A DNA stretch of 64,000 nt from Altererythrobacter rubellus (GCF_030284385.1 NZ_CP127221.1:248001-312000); one strand, 5' to 3'; numbered from the stretch's first letter, positions 54,431 to 63,749 are shown. Made by a program: numbers and translations. Notes: a model not told the origin generated them from the letters alone.

Positions 54431-57400
54431 CTAAAAGTCGAATCGCGCCATGAAGCTGAAGCGACGATCATTTCTGAACGCAGATCGAGTGATGCGATCA
54501 CCCTCAAAGTTCACCACCTGCGATGTTTGAGTTACCTCGTCGAGTAGGTTCACCCCTTGAATACCGATTTTGATTTCATCGGTAACTGCATAGAAAATTG
54601 ACGCATCAAGCTGCCCTGTCGATTCCTGCCAGATTGGCGAATAGGGCCATATGTCATCACGAGCGGTGATTAGGAAATCGTCTCTCCAGTTATAGGCTGC
54701 TCGCATTGCAAGTGGGCCTTTTTCATAAAAGACGGTTGCGTTGATGGTGTGCTCTGAAATGCCCGCCAAAGGCTGGAGAGCGGAGAAAAGACCGTTGCTG
54801 CCGTTGATATCAGAGTTACCAAATGCTCCGCCATCCACATAGGTATAAGTAAACTGCGTACCAAGGCCGCTTAGAAGGCCAGGCAGAAAGTCATAAGTTT
54901 GCTGATAGGTGAGTTCGAAACCTTTCAGCGTTCCACTCGTGTTATCGTCAGGACCATTAACCTCAACCGGCGCTGTGATGCCAGTTGGGCTTGTATATTC
55001 AACGAGTTCGACGCCTGAATTTACAATTCCAGAGATATCTTTGACAAAAACGTTGCCCGTGAGCGACCCAACGTCAGCAAAGTACCATTCCAAGGAGAGA
55101 TCGTAGTTCCAAGAGTCGATCGGGCGGAGGTTTCTATTTCCCGTAAAGAGCTGGAATAATGGCCCTGATCCGAGAGTGCCGCCCGCCAGCAGATCGGCTG
55201 TATTATCACCGATCGTGCCTCCAGCGCGATAAAGTGTGAGGTCTGGCCTAGAGATTCCCTTCGATACAGCCGCACGAAGAAGTAAGCCGTCACCGAAATC
55301 AAACTTCACGTTGAAACTTGGCAGTAAGTGATCGTACTTAATGTCCCGGTTGTCGACTAGAATTTCACCGGTGTGAGCGGCGACGAATTCCTGCTGACGA
55401 GCCGTGGACAAGTCACAGTAGCCCCGTACAACACCAGGCTGACCGGGCCCGACACATGCGGCCTGTAGTTCTGCGAGGGTCAGGACGCCATCTTGGTTGC
55501 CCTGCGGCCCCTGATCAATAAAATCAGGGCTCGGAAATGCGAGAAGTCCCTCTGTCTTTACAGTCGTGTGAATGTAGCGAAGGCCAAAGTTGCCCTCCAT
55601 GATTGTGCCGCCGGGAAACTCGGTGCCAAAATCTATGCGGCCGTAGAGAGCCTTTGTTTCTTCGCCCACTGCATTGATTTCTGCGGGACAGAAGGGAGCG
55701 CACGCAACCGGGTCTGTTTGACCCAAGACTCGAGCTGTACGTCCGTTAAGCCCGAAGAAAGGGTTTGGAGTTTGTGAGAAAGCGTTGATTTCAGCAGCTG
55801 CTTGCTCAGATATACCCGATAGATATTCACCAAGCAAATCATCGCTACCACCGAAGAAGTAGGCCGCGCCATCAGGGATTGGCTGGCCAACATTCCCACG
55901 CATGAAGCCATTTCCAAATATATCACGTTGGCGTGAATATTGCGGGAATTCGTCCGTAAATGCGCCACCGCCAGTCGCTTGGTCTTGACCCGGCAGGCCT
56001 GTGTAAAGACGCCCAGGTGTGAACCCAGCCCAATCTGGAACAAATGGGCCGTCGCCCGTGAAGCAGCCCGGGGAGCCGCCCCATGGTGCGCAGCCCGCAC
56101 GGCCCGACCAAGGCGCCGACAAGTTGCCCCAAGTGCTAAAAGCAGTGTCGCGCGTTGTGCGATCACGATCCGACCAACGAGCACCGAAACGGGCCGACTT
56201 GAAGAATCCATCGTCGCTGATGTCGTATTCGACATCAAAACGGGCGCTATCAAGCTCGCCATCGTTCTGCTCAGCACTATCGAGCAAGAACCAATAGTAG
56301 GTGTTCAAATCATAATAATTTGAAGGAGCGATTTCACCAGCGCGGGTGCCAGTCGCAGCACCGCCTGGAGCTAAGAATTGTACGCTCGGTACCTTGCCCG
56401 TAAGGTCGAGTGCCAAATCTGACCATGTGTTCATTGCCCCAATTACAGCATCGAGGCGCTTGTCAGATTTAATGTGCTGGTATTCAAAATTAAAGCGAAG
56501 ACGGTCGGTCGCCGCGAAATCGATATCGATCGAAAAATCTTCCGTATCTGCTTCGGTATTGCGCTGAAAATTGAGCGTCTCTTGACGGAGACCGCCATAT
56601 AAGCTCGCATAGCCACCAAAATTACTGAGAGTTAGAACGCCACTTTCAAAGACGCCATTCTCATCGAATGTCCAAGTAGACCCAGCCGCCGGCTCTGGGG
56701 TTTCCCCATCATTGTTCACCTGGGCGAGTAGAGCATATTCATCAGTGAAAAACTCTGTATCTGCTCGCAGATACTCGGCTGTAATCAATAGCCGCTCATC
56801 ACTACTTTCGAACTGTGCGACAGCAGAAAACGCCTGACGCTCTCTATCGAGTGTAGTGGATCGGACTCCGGCGCCCTTTGGAATTAGGAGTGCGCCCTCG
56901 GGAGGAAAATTATCGGCGTTGAAGTTCGGCTCTCCATCAAAGCCGCCATCGATAACCGTCAGTGCGCGTAGGCACGCATCGTTTCCTGTTGTCCCCAACC
57001 GATAGCACGGATCCGTCACCTGAGACGCATCGGTTCGGCTTTTCAATTCGGAGTACGCATAGCCAAGCTGCAGACCGAATGTACCCGCACCAGTAACCCA
57101 AGAGTTGGAAATGAGGCCTGAAAACTCGGGCGTCCACTCCTCGCGAAGATCGCCATAGGTAGTGCCGACAGTGCCCGCTACTTTCAGGCCAACAGAATCG
57201 AGAGGTTTCCGCGTCACTAGGTTAACTGTACCAGCGACGCCGCCGTCAACCATGTCCGCGGTTACGTTCTTGAAAACCTCAACGCGACCGAGAAGCTCTG
57301 GCGATACATCGTTGAAACTGAGTACGCGCCCGCCAGTTGCTGAAAAAATATCTCTACCATTCAGCTCAGAACGCACGAAAGGCAGGCCGCGTACGATAAC

Positions 57401-57769
57401 CCCAGTCCCCTCTACCGAAAACCGGTCGGGATCAGAAGGCTTCTCAAAACGCCCGATATTGACGCCAGGGACACGCTGAAGAGCCTCTGAAACGGATCGA
57501 TCCGGCAGGGCACCGATATCCTCTGCAGTAATTGCATCGACAAATGTGTCCGCATCCCGCTTAATATTCTGCGCACTTTCTAGCGCTGCGCGAAAGCCAG
57601 TAACGACAATGGCGTTATCGGCTTCGACCGCAGCCTCTTCATCATCCGATTCCACATCTTGCGCCATGGCGGGAGCCGCTATCATCGCTGATAGGGCGAT
57701 GCTCGAAGCGGTGCTTAGAGCGAAAAAGCGCCTCGAAGAGACAGCGCGGACCTTTTTTTGTTGAGACAA
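54431..57769 (-). CDS. TonB-dependent outer-membrane receptor, carbohydrate type
   Basis: A 1112-residue outer-membrane barrel that imports an oligosaccharide or similar ligand with TonB energy. A signal peptide is visible (FFALSTASSIALSAMIAAPAMAQ). A TonB-box-like DNAIVVTGFRAALESAQNIKRDADTFVDAI precedes the plug (DIGALPDRSVSEALQRVPGVNI, GTGVIVRGL, VTADMVDGGVAGTVNLVTRKPL), and a long barrel ends in FMARFDF with the C-terminal Phe. The TTG start at 57769 has GGGGGAG 7 nt upstream. Composition is lower in G/C than in the genes before 54 kb. Two LacI-type sites lie in the divergent region with the halogenase-like gene. Confidence 0.94.
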   Translation of the reverse strand: MSQQKKVRAVSSRRFFALSTASSIALSAMIAAPAMAQDVESDDEEAAVEADNAIVVTGFRAALESAQNIKRDADTFVDAITAEDIGALPDRSVSEALQRVPGVNIGRFEKPSDPDRFSVEGTGVIVRGLPFVRSELNGRDIFSATGGRVLSFNDVSPELLGRVEVFKNVTADMVDGGVAGTVNLVTRKPLDSVGLKVAGTVGTTYGDLREEWTPEFSGLISNSWVTGAGTFGLQLGYAYSELKSRTDASQVTDPCYRLGTTGNDACLRALTVIDGGFDGEPNFNADNFPPEGALLIPKGAGVRSTTLDRERQAFSAVAQFESSDERLLITAEYLRADTEFFTDEYALLAQVNNDGETPEPAAGSTWTFDENGVFESGVLTLSNFGGYASLYGGLRQETLNFQRNTEADTEDFSIDIDFAATDRLRFNFEYQHIKSDKRLDAVIGAMNTWSDLALDLTGKVPSVQFLAPGGAATGTRAGEIAPSNYYDLNTYYWFLLDSAEQNDGELDSARFDVEYDISDDGFFKSARFGARWSDRDRTTRDTAFSTWGNLSAPWSGRAGCAPWGGSPGCFTGDGPFVPDWAGFTPGRLYTGLPGQDQATGGGAFTDEFPQYSRQRDIFGNGFMRGNVGQPIPDGAAYFFGGSDDLLGEYLSGISEQAAAEINAFSQTPNPFFGLNGRTARVLGQTDPVACAPFCPAEINAVGEETKALYGRIDFGTEFPGGTIMEGNFGLRYIHTTVKTEGLLAFPSPDFIDQGPQGNQDGVLTLAELQAACVGPGQPGVVRGYCDLSTARQQEFVAAHTGEILVDNRDIKYDHLLPSFNVKFDFGDGLLLRAAVSKGISRPDLTLYRAGGTIGDNTADLLAGGTLGSGPLFQLFTGNRNLRPIDSWNYDLSLEWYFADVGSLTGNVFVKDISGIVNSGVELVEYTSPTGITAPVEVNGPDDNTSGTLKGFELTYQQTYDFLPGLLSGLGTQFTYTYVDGGAFGNSDINGSNGLFSALQPLAGISEHTINATVFYEKGPLAMRAAYNWRDDFLITARDDIWPYSPIWQESTGQLDASIFYAVTDEIKIGIQGVNLLDEVTQTSQVVNFEGDRITRSAFRNDRRFSFMARFDF

Positions 57770-57832
57770 GATTAATCTCCCCCGAAATTTAAAAAATATA
57801 CCCCATTTAACATCGGGCTTTTTAAACGAGTA

Positions 57833-57846
57833 TGTGAGCGTTCACA
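57833..57846. promoter_or_regulatory. LacI/GalR-type operator, receptor/halogenase divergent region (site 1)
   Basis: TGTGAGCGTTCACA matches the palindrome TGTGAACGTTCACA in 13 of 14 bases. It lies 64 nt before the TonB receptor start. Its centre is 21 bp from that of the site at 57854, two helical turns, so paired binding on one face is possible. Confidence 0.75.
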
Positions 57847-57853
57847 AGGATTA

Positions 57854-57867
57854 AATGAACGTTCACA
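57854..57867. promoter_or_regulatory. LacI/GalR-type operator, receptor/halogenase divergent region (site 2)
   Basis: AATGAACGTTCACA contains the perfect 10-bp core TGAACGTTCA shared with the other sites. It lies 89 nt before the halogenase-like gene, within the shared 187-nt divergent region, and so could control both directions. Confidence 0.7.
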
Positions 57868-57956
57868 TTTTACTCTTCCACTCATTGCCAAACCATGGCA
57901 TTCTTGCAACAGCTGCTATAAGGCGGATGGCGCTAAATAAGGGAATTTAAAGCAGA

Positions 57957-59477
57957 ATGAACTATGGCAATCCCATAAAGCACATCGTAATTGTTGGCGG
58001 CGGAACCGCTGGCTGGATGGCAGCGGCAGTCCTTTCCCGACTAAAAAAGGGGCGCACGCTGGACATTACGCTAATCGAATCGGAAGAGATAGGCACGGTC
58101 GGTGTGGGCGAAGCGACGATCCCTCCATTTGTTGAATTCAATCAGCTCTTGGAAATAGATGAGCGCGAGCTGCTTTCCGAAGTCCAAGGCAGCTTCAAGC
58201 TTGGCATTCAGTTCCAGAACTGGGGCCAATTAGGTGATAGTTATATACACCCGTTTGGCGCATATGGATATCACATGGGTGGAATTTCTTTTCATCAGAT
58301 CTGGCGGCGAATGCAGCAGGCTGGCGATAAACGACCAATCCAAGCCTTCAACCTTGAGACCATGGCGGCATACTTTGGCAAGTTTGCCCGCACAGAAGAT
58401 TATGCGCAAGAAGATTTACCTCCGGTCAATTATGCCTACCATTTAGATGCAGGCCGCTATGCTGCATTTTTGCGTAAATATGCCGAAGCTCGCGGGGTGA
58501 TCCGACAGGAGGGCCGGATCAGTCATACAACACTTGCGGATGAAACCGGCTTCGTCGCTTCATTAAAACTAGAGAGCGGCAAGGCAATCTCGGGAGACCT
58601 CTTTGTCGACTGCTCTGGTTTTCGAGGCCTGCTGATAGAGCAGGCACTTGGCACAGGGTACGAAGACTGGACGCACTGGTTGCCCTGCAATCGCGCAGTC
58701 GCCTTGCCATGCGATCGTGATGACGGCAGTCCGCCACCGCCCTTCACGAAGGCCACCGCGCATTCAGCAGGATGGCAATGGCAAGTACCCCTGCAGCACC
58801 GCAACGGTAACGGGCACGTTTATTGCGACGCATATATGTCAGCCGACGAAGCACACGAAATCTTGGTCGACAATATTGCAGGAAAGCCAACCGCGGAACC
58901 GAACCATTTGCGCTTCGTGACCGGTCGCAGAAAGAAATTTTGGAACAAGAATGTGGTGGCACTAGGTTTGTCGGCAGGTTTTATGGAGCCGCTCGAATCA
59001 ACCTCAATCCACTTGGTGAATACAGGCGTCAATAAACTTGTCGCACTGCTTACATTAGAGGGGATAAATCCTGCCCAAGTTGAGGCCTTCAATCGTTTGA
59101 CCGCTAAGGAATACGCTCGGATCCGCGATTTTCTAATTCTGCATTACAACGCAACGGAGCGAACCGACTCAGACTTTTGGAATTATTGCCGAACAATGAG
59201 CGTTCCAGACACTCTCACCGAGAAAGTCGAGCTGTTCAAAACGAACGGACAAATATTCCGCGAGGAAGACGAACTGTTCACCGAAACAAGCTGGGCCGCT
59301 GTTATGATGGGGCAGCGAATTGTGATGGGCGGCCACAATCCGGTTGCAGACACTTTCGATCTGCCTGCAACCAAAAGCGAGATGGATGAGATGGAGAAAT
59401 CAATCCGTTTCGTGGTTCAGCACATGCCGGGACATGAAGACTATCTGAAGCGCTACTGCCCGGCTCCCGCGATCTAG
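57957..59477 (+). CDS. Tryptophan-halogenase-like FAD-dependent protein
   Basis: A 506-residue flavoprotein of the tryptophan halogenase family. The FAD motif VGGGTAGWMAAAVLSRL and GVGEATIPPFVEFNQLLEIDERELL are at the N-terminus, the conserved Lys is in GSFKLGIQFQNWG (around residue 80), GWQWQVPLQHRNGNGHVY replaces the halogenase signature WxWxIP, and GLSAGFMEPLESTSIHLV completes the FAD domain. It is divergent from the TonB receptor gene, an arrangement common in sugar-utilisation loci of Caulobacter, Xanthomonas and sphingomonads, where no halogenation is known. So a role tied to the sugar or its aglycone is possible. G/C content is low (30 in 60 in one counted line). Confidence 0.9.
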   Translation: MNYGNPIKHIVIVGGGTAGWMAAAVLSRLKKGRTLDITLIESEEIGTVGVGEATIPPFVEFNQLLEIDERELLSEVQGSFKLGIQFQNWGQLGDSYIHPFGAYGYHMGGISFHQIWRRMQQAGDKRPIQAFNLETMAAYFGKFARTEDYAQEDLPPVNYAYHLDAGRYAAFLRKYAEARGVIRQEGRISHTTLADETGFVASLKLESGKAISGDLFVDCSGFRGLLIEQALGTGYEDWTHWLPCNRAVALPCDRDDGSPPPPFTKATAHSAGWQWQVPLQHRNGNGHVYCDAYMSADEAHEILVDNIAGKPTAEPNHLRFVTGRRKKFWNKNVVALGLSAGFMEPLESTSIHLVNTGVNKLVALLTLEGINPAQVEAFNRLTAKEYARIRDFLILHYNATERTDSDFWNYCRTMSVPDTLTEKVELFKTNGQIFREEDELFTETSWAAVMMGQRIVMGGHNPVADTFDLPATKSEMDEMEKSIRFVVQHMPGHEDYLKRYCPAPAI

Positions 59478-60043
59478 CCGCTTGCGCATGCAACAGTAGT
59501 TCCACCTACAAGCATCTTCAAAACATTGCGTTGGCAAACCTCACATTTAGCAACCCCAGTTTGCTCCCGGATGGCAAAAGTAATCACAAACCTTATGTCA
59601 GGCCCGCCGCTCGACGGCTAGAGGTGAGAAAATGCTGGCCGCCTGACTGGGGTGGCTAGACGCTCTGGCATTCAAGCAGCAACCAAATGCCAAAGGGGCC
59701 GGTCAAATTGGGAGGCCCTGTTCTCAAGTCAGGGGGGGCGACCAGCCGGGCAGGCGATAGCCTTTTATTTTTCGGCCAAAGTCTTGGGCGAGGCGCTACC
59801 ACCATTTCTGATTTCTCTTGGTATAGCAAAGCTCTGGAGTGCAATTCAGCAATCTCCGGTTTCGCTCAGAAACGAATGCCTCCGATGACTTGGTCTATAG
59901 ATCGTTTTCTTGGTACTGTTGGCGTTTAGCCTCTATGGAGCAGTGGTGCTGAGCGAGCCACAACCGACGCGGAATCGACCGTGGTTGACAGTGGATAGTC
60001 GGCCAGCGTTCCACCCTCCACGAATGGCCGTCGCCCAGAAAAA
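59478..60043. other. Gap without a convincing gene inside the low-GC segment
   Basis: This 566-nt stretch lies between two convergent genes (halogenase-like and DUF1501). Short ORFs on either strand (for example 59652-59888 plus and 59895-60143 minus) show no family features, no ribosome sites and no codon pattern of a gene. No clear terminator was found either. It may be decayed DNA left by rearrangement of the locus. Confidence 0.5.
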
Positions 60044-61471
60044 TTAAATGGCGCCCTCTTTCATAAAGCCGAGATCTGAAGAAGCAAAACGACCGATGTT
60101 GGGAGCTACTGATGTCATTTCGGATGACGAAACTCCAAACCAACGGGCAAGAGTGGCGGAGTACTGGTCTACTGAAATGTCTGGTAGTAACCTTCCCTGA
60201 CCCACCTGGTCATCGGTGTCGACCGAAATATGCGGCGCGCGCCCATAAAATCGTCCTCCATCAACATCGCCGCCCAAGATGAAATGATGGCTACCCCAAC
60301 CGTGGTCTGAGCCATCGCCGTTAGAGGCAAGAGTTCGACCGAAATCGGAAGCTGTGAAAGTCGTTACTTTATCTGAGATCCCAATTTCCACCGTTGAGCG
60401 ATAGAAGGCATCCAATGCCTCATCAACTTGTTCGAGAAGTCCTTCGTGCTGCCCTATCAATCCGTCATGAGTGTCATAACCACCCATACCAACCATGAAG
60501 ACCTGCCGCGTAACACCCAGCCGATTTCGTGCAGCTATAAGCCTTGCTACGACTTGCAGTTGTGCGGCCAGGAAATTGCCTTCGGGAAATTCAGTGTTTA
60601 AATTTGAGTTGTTCAGTGCGTTGTTTACGAAGTTGCCGTATTCAATAGAGCGAGCATTTACATGGACGTAGTCAGCCTTGAAAAAATGTCCTGCTCCTGA
60701 CCGCAATATCGTTTCGAGTGCTTGAACAGAGCTTTGAGGTAAAAACCCCGGATTGCCGCTAATCGGCTGAAAGAGAGTCGCTCCGTGAGGTGCGACTTGG
60801 TAGGGAACGGCATCTTGGCCACTTAAGAAAACTGAATTGCCAAAAGCATTGATCGCAGTGAACATCGAATTCGTGTTCGAAGAAAGTGCCAGATCGCTTA
60901 TTCGCCCCCCCCAGCCGGTCGGAGCGCCCTCAGTTTGAGAGCTTTGCCAGACAGACTGCTGATCATTGTGCGAGAAGAGCTTAGGGGGCAATGGCACTGT
61001 TTCATTTTCGAACTGGGATAGGGTCGTTGGAGCAATTAATGGCCCCACATTGAGCAACGGTGCCAGTCTGCCCTCATCAAATCTCTGTTTGAGGCGGGGC
61101 ATGGTTGGCGCCAAGGCCAAGGCTTGGTCGTCAGTTAGAACCTGGTCATCGCGGGGATTAAGCACAGTCTGCGCGAGAGAGGCACGGGGTAATGCTATAC
61201 CTCCACCGCCTTCGCCATCACCACCTCGGATGGCAGAGTACCGAGCGTAATTTGTGGCATCAAAAGGGATTAATGTATTGCTATGGTCGTTGCCGCCATA
61301 AAGAAACAGGCAGACTAAAGCCTTGTAATCTCCGCTCGTTGAAAAGGCAGCAGCCTCTCCGATACTCGCCAAACCCAACGCATACGATGAGGCGGCGCCC
61401 ATAACGGCTAATTGGCTCGAGCGACGAATAAAGGCACGCCGTGACAAATCTATGCTCTTACCGATGAACAT
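60044..61471 (-). CDS. DUF1501 domain protein, Tat-exported
   Basis: A 475-residue protein of the DUF1501 family (sulfatase-like fold, unknown function). A twin-arginine signal is visible in DLSRRAFIRRSSQLAVMGAASSYALGLASIGEAAA. Family marks are YKALVCLFLYGGNDHSNTLIPFD, NHDQQSVWQ-type HNDQQSVWQSS, QVFMVGMGGYDTHDGLIGQHEGLLEQVDEAL and DFGRTLASNGDGSDHGWGSHHFILGG, with His and Asp that could bind a metal. TAGGAGCG lies just before the ATG. It follows a DUF1800 gene by 9 nt; the two families are a well-known adjacent pair, perhaps acting together in the periplasm. Confidence 0.93.
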   Translation of the reverse strand: MFIGKSIDLSRRAFIRRSSQLAVMGAASSYALGLASIGEAAAFSTSGDYKALVCLFLYGGNDHSNTLIPFDATNYARYSAIRGGDGEGGGGIALPRASLAQTVLNPRDDQVLTDDQALALAPTMPRLKQRFDEGRLAPLLNVGPLIAPTTLSQFENETVPLPPKLFSHNDQQSVWQSSQTEGAPTGWGGRISDLALSSNTNSMFTAINAFGNSVFLSGQDAVPYQVAPHGATLFQPISGNPGFLPQSSVQALETILRSGAGHFFKADYVHVNARSIEYGNFVNNALNNSNLNTEFPEGNFLAAQLQVVARLIAARNRLGVTRQVFMVGMGGYDTHDGLIGQHEGLLEQVDEALDAFYRSTVEIGISDKVTTFTASDFGRTLASNGDGSDHGWGSHHFILGGDVDGGRFYGRAPHISVDTDDQVGQGRLLPDISVDQYSATLARWFGVSSSEMTSVAPNIGRFASSDLGFMKEGAI

Positions 61472-61480
61472 TAGGCGCTC

Positions 61481-63337
61481 CTATCTCTGAACCAAGTAAT
61501 CACTGGAAGTCATGATCAGCAATACCGCCGTTCTGACCTTAGTAATCCGCTGGTTCTGGCTACTTGTTGCTGAAATGGGCTGATCATCCAAGGCGCTAAG
61601 TATGGTGGCCCGAACGTCATCGGTCAGCTGGTTGGCCGTTAGCAACAATTCTAAGTGTGCCAGTAAACTGGCACTATCTTCTGCGAGAGCCATCTCAGTT
61701 GAGTAATCCAACTCCACGTCCTCGAAGGGCCAAAATTCTGCCTGAACTGCCGCATGCATGAAGTTAACATAGCCAGCCACCGAGGTTTCATTAACCAGCT
61801 GGAATTCAGGGGCGAGTAAATCTTGGTCGGCCGACTGCGAGCCAGCCCTAAAATATCCAGGGCGGAAAAAATTAAAAACTGAGGGCGCTCGCAGCGGCGA
61901 CTGGGCTAACGCCCAAGATGGGTTTGATGCATCACCCAAGTCCCAATCTCCGCTAACCGACCGCATATTAAATGTACGGCCAAGCTGAACAAAACGAAGC
62001 ATCGGTTCCCTCAACTTGCCAAAAGTAGGGTCCTCTAAGCTCTGAGATGATAGGGCCTCTTCATCTAGCAAAATTGCTTTGAAAACAGCCCGTAAATCAC
62101 CCCTCACTCCTTCACCATTATTTTCAAAAACTTCAGCAACCCGCTGAACATAAGAAGGAGAGGGATTACTGGTGACTAAACGCTGGATCATTTGCTTACC
62201 AAAGAATGGCCCAACATTAGGGTGTGCAACCAGATGATCGAGGGCCATTGCCAGGCTATCTGCTGCATTAGTGCCCGCCGGAATTGTTAGACCCAAGAAA
62301 CTCTTTTCTGTCTCAGAATGGAAAGCATCCCCAGTCGGATTCCAAGGCCAAGGCTTCCAACGCCAACGGGTCACATCCGAAGTCATGGGATTGCGGACCC
62401 AGTCCGGATCAGCAAGTTCAAAGTTTCCTTGGACTGTAGTGGTGCCGATATTAGTGAAATCGAACTCATAGCCAGTAAATACCTTAGCGATGCCGGTGAC
62501 ATCATCATTGGTGTAGGTTTCGATAGGCTCACCGCCAGAAAGTTTCAAAGAACCATCTATATTGAGCTCAAATAGACCTATAGACATGAGCTGCATAATC
62601 TCACGGCCATAGTTTTCATCGGGAACCCGGCCGCTATTGGGATCTGCCTTTTGGTTCCCCCTAGTGTTTAGGAAAACGCCCATGGCGGGGTTAAGGGTAA
62701 TCTCCTCAATCAGCTCGCGGAAACTGCCAAAGGCGTTGCGATTGAGGATGTCCCAATATTCACCAATCGCGGGTCCGGGCCACTCAACCGCTAAATTGTT
62801 GATTGAGACAACGAAAAATTCTGAAAGGGCCAACGCCACCCTTTTGCGAACGCTACTCCCACCAGATAGGAGTTGAGACCAAATCATCTGATCGGCAATG
62901 CGATCGCTGTTAAAGTAGTCGTTTTCATCGACCCGATCGAAGCCACGATCCGCAAAAAAAGACTTTGCTGTCTGGCTGTTGGCCTGATCCATCTGACCGT
63001 CAAGCCAGGGCTCATAACCATCCCGTTTCAATTGCTCAATCGCACGCTGAGATGCTGCAAAGGAGGCTTGCAAAAGGAAACGTGCCGCTTCTGCATCGGA
63101 AGTAGGGGCCCTAACCTCAACGACCGGACCGGCACCAGGACCAGCGACCGCACTAGTAGAACTATCTCCGCCCCCGCAGGCAGCCGTGGCCAAGGCGAGA
63201 GCGCTCACCCCCGCAAAGTTGGTGAATTTAGTCTCTTCTATAGCGGGTTGAAGCAACGCCTCTGGATCATCGACTGGCTGACACAAAGGCTCCACCAAAT
63301 CGGTATTTCTGATTGCGAGGTCTAGATCGGAGGCCAC
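61481..63337 (-). CDS. DUF1800 domain protein, partner of DUF1501
   Basis: A 618-residue protein of the DUF1800 family (unknown function). Marks are EAARFLLQASFAASQRAIEQLKRDGYEPWLDGQMDQ, RKRVALALSEFFVVS, EYWDILNRNAFGSFRELIEEITLNPAMGVFLNTRGN, PDENYGREIMQLMSIGLFELN and FGKQMIQRLVTSNPSP. The start is a GTG with AAGGATGAATAT upstream. The N-terminus is unusual: about 37 polar residues come before a hydrophobic stretch with a lipobox-like ATAAC (Cys54) followed by GGGDSSTS, so export as a lipoprotein is likely but the signal is not at the very N-terminus. Low in G/C (27 in 60 in one counted line). Confidence 0.92.
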   Translation of the reverse strand: MASDLDLAIRNTDLVEPLCQPVDDPEALLQPAIEETKFTNFAGVSALALATAACGGGDSSTSAVAGPGAGPVVEVRAPTSDAEAARFLLQASFAASQRAIEQLKRDGYEPWLDGQMDQANSQTAKSFFADRGFDRVDENDYFNSDRIADQMIWSQLLSGGSSVRKRVALALSEFFVVSINNLAVEWPGPAIGEYWDILNRNAFGSFRELIEEITLNPAMGVFLNTRGNQKADPNSGRVPDENYGREIMQLMSIGLFELNIDGSLKLSGGEPIETYTNDDVTGIAKVFTGYEFDFTNIGTTTVQGNFELADPDWVRNPMTSDVTRWRWKPWPWNPTGDAFHSETEKSFLGLTIPAGTNAADSLAMALDHLVAHPNVGPFFGKQMIQRLVTSNPSPSYVQRVAEVFENNGEGVRGDLRAVFKAILLDEEALSSQSLEDPTFGKLREPMLRFVQLGRTFNMRSVSGDWDLGDASNPSWALAQSPLRAPSVFNFFRPGYFRAGSQSADQDLLAPEFQLVNETSVAGYVNFMHAAVQAEFWPFEDVELDYSTEMALAEDSASLLAHLELLLTANQLTDDVRATILSALDDQPISATSSQNQRITKVRTAVLLIMTSSDYLVQR

Positions 63338-63422
63338 ATATTCATCCTTATAAATGCCAAACTTAAGCTAACCCGAAAAGTGAAACAGCACAAATCCCGA
63401 CACATCAGAAATTATATCAAAA

Positions 63423-63584
63423 TGGGAAGGGGGGCCTGTCGATGATCCCGCTCAGGCTGTTGTGAGTCTGTTTCAACGCCGGTATCGAGATCTAGGCCTA
63501 ATCGGTTGCTCATCGCTTCAGGCCGCCCAGCGATACATCGAAGGCGGCAGCTAAGCGAGAAAGCGAGTTGTTGAGTTGGTTTGA
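63423..63584 (+). pseudogene. Relic of a tyrosine recombinase (phage-type integrase)
   Basis: One open frame reads WEGGPVDDPAQAVVSLFQRR, YRDLGLIGCSSLQAAQRYIE, GGS, then TAA, then ARKRVVELV and TGA. It matches two parts of tyrosine recombinases of the kind with FRRLYRELGFEGCSSHSGRRT...ATTQRYIEGDSEAKRKVV: the segment up to GCSS and the final QRYIEG...VV piece. The region between them, which carries the HxxR catalytic pair and its loop, is deleted in frame, and a stop replaces a codon near the end. The N-terminal half is absent. This is a strong visual match but rests on memory of the family. It lies at the end of the low-GC segment. Confidence 0.75.
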
Positions 63585-63687
63585 TTATTTCATGTTTCAA
63601 ATTGTATTTACGGTCGTGCTCCAAAGGCTTGGTATCTGGAGCGACCCGAGGGGTTTTGTTTCACGCCAATCTCTTAGCGGACTGCCC

Positions 63688-63703
63688 AGCGCCTCTTGGC
63701 GCT
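63688..63703 (+). terminator. Short hairpin with T-rich tail, possible terminator
   Basis: AGCGCC TCTT GGCGCT followed by TAGTATTTTG. On the plus strand it could end transcription coming from the integrase relic, 46 nt before the next gene. The stem is only 6 bp, so confidence is low. Confidence 0.35.
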
Positions 63704-63749
63704 TAGTATTTTGTTGCTAGATAAACGGCATGGGGGTATCGACAGAGTA

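Noticed and set aside
59652-60143. Short open frames in the gap between the halogenase-like and DUF1501 genes
   Set aside because: No domain, signal, ribosome site or similarity to known transposases could be seen on either strand.
63412-63624. 70-codon minus-strand frame over the integrase relic
   Set aside because: The plus-strand frame matches recombinase segments; the minus frame has no features and is a shadow.
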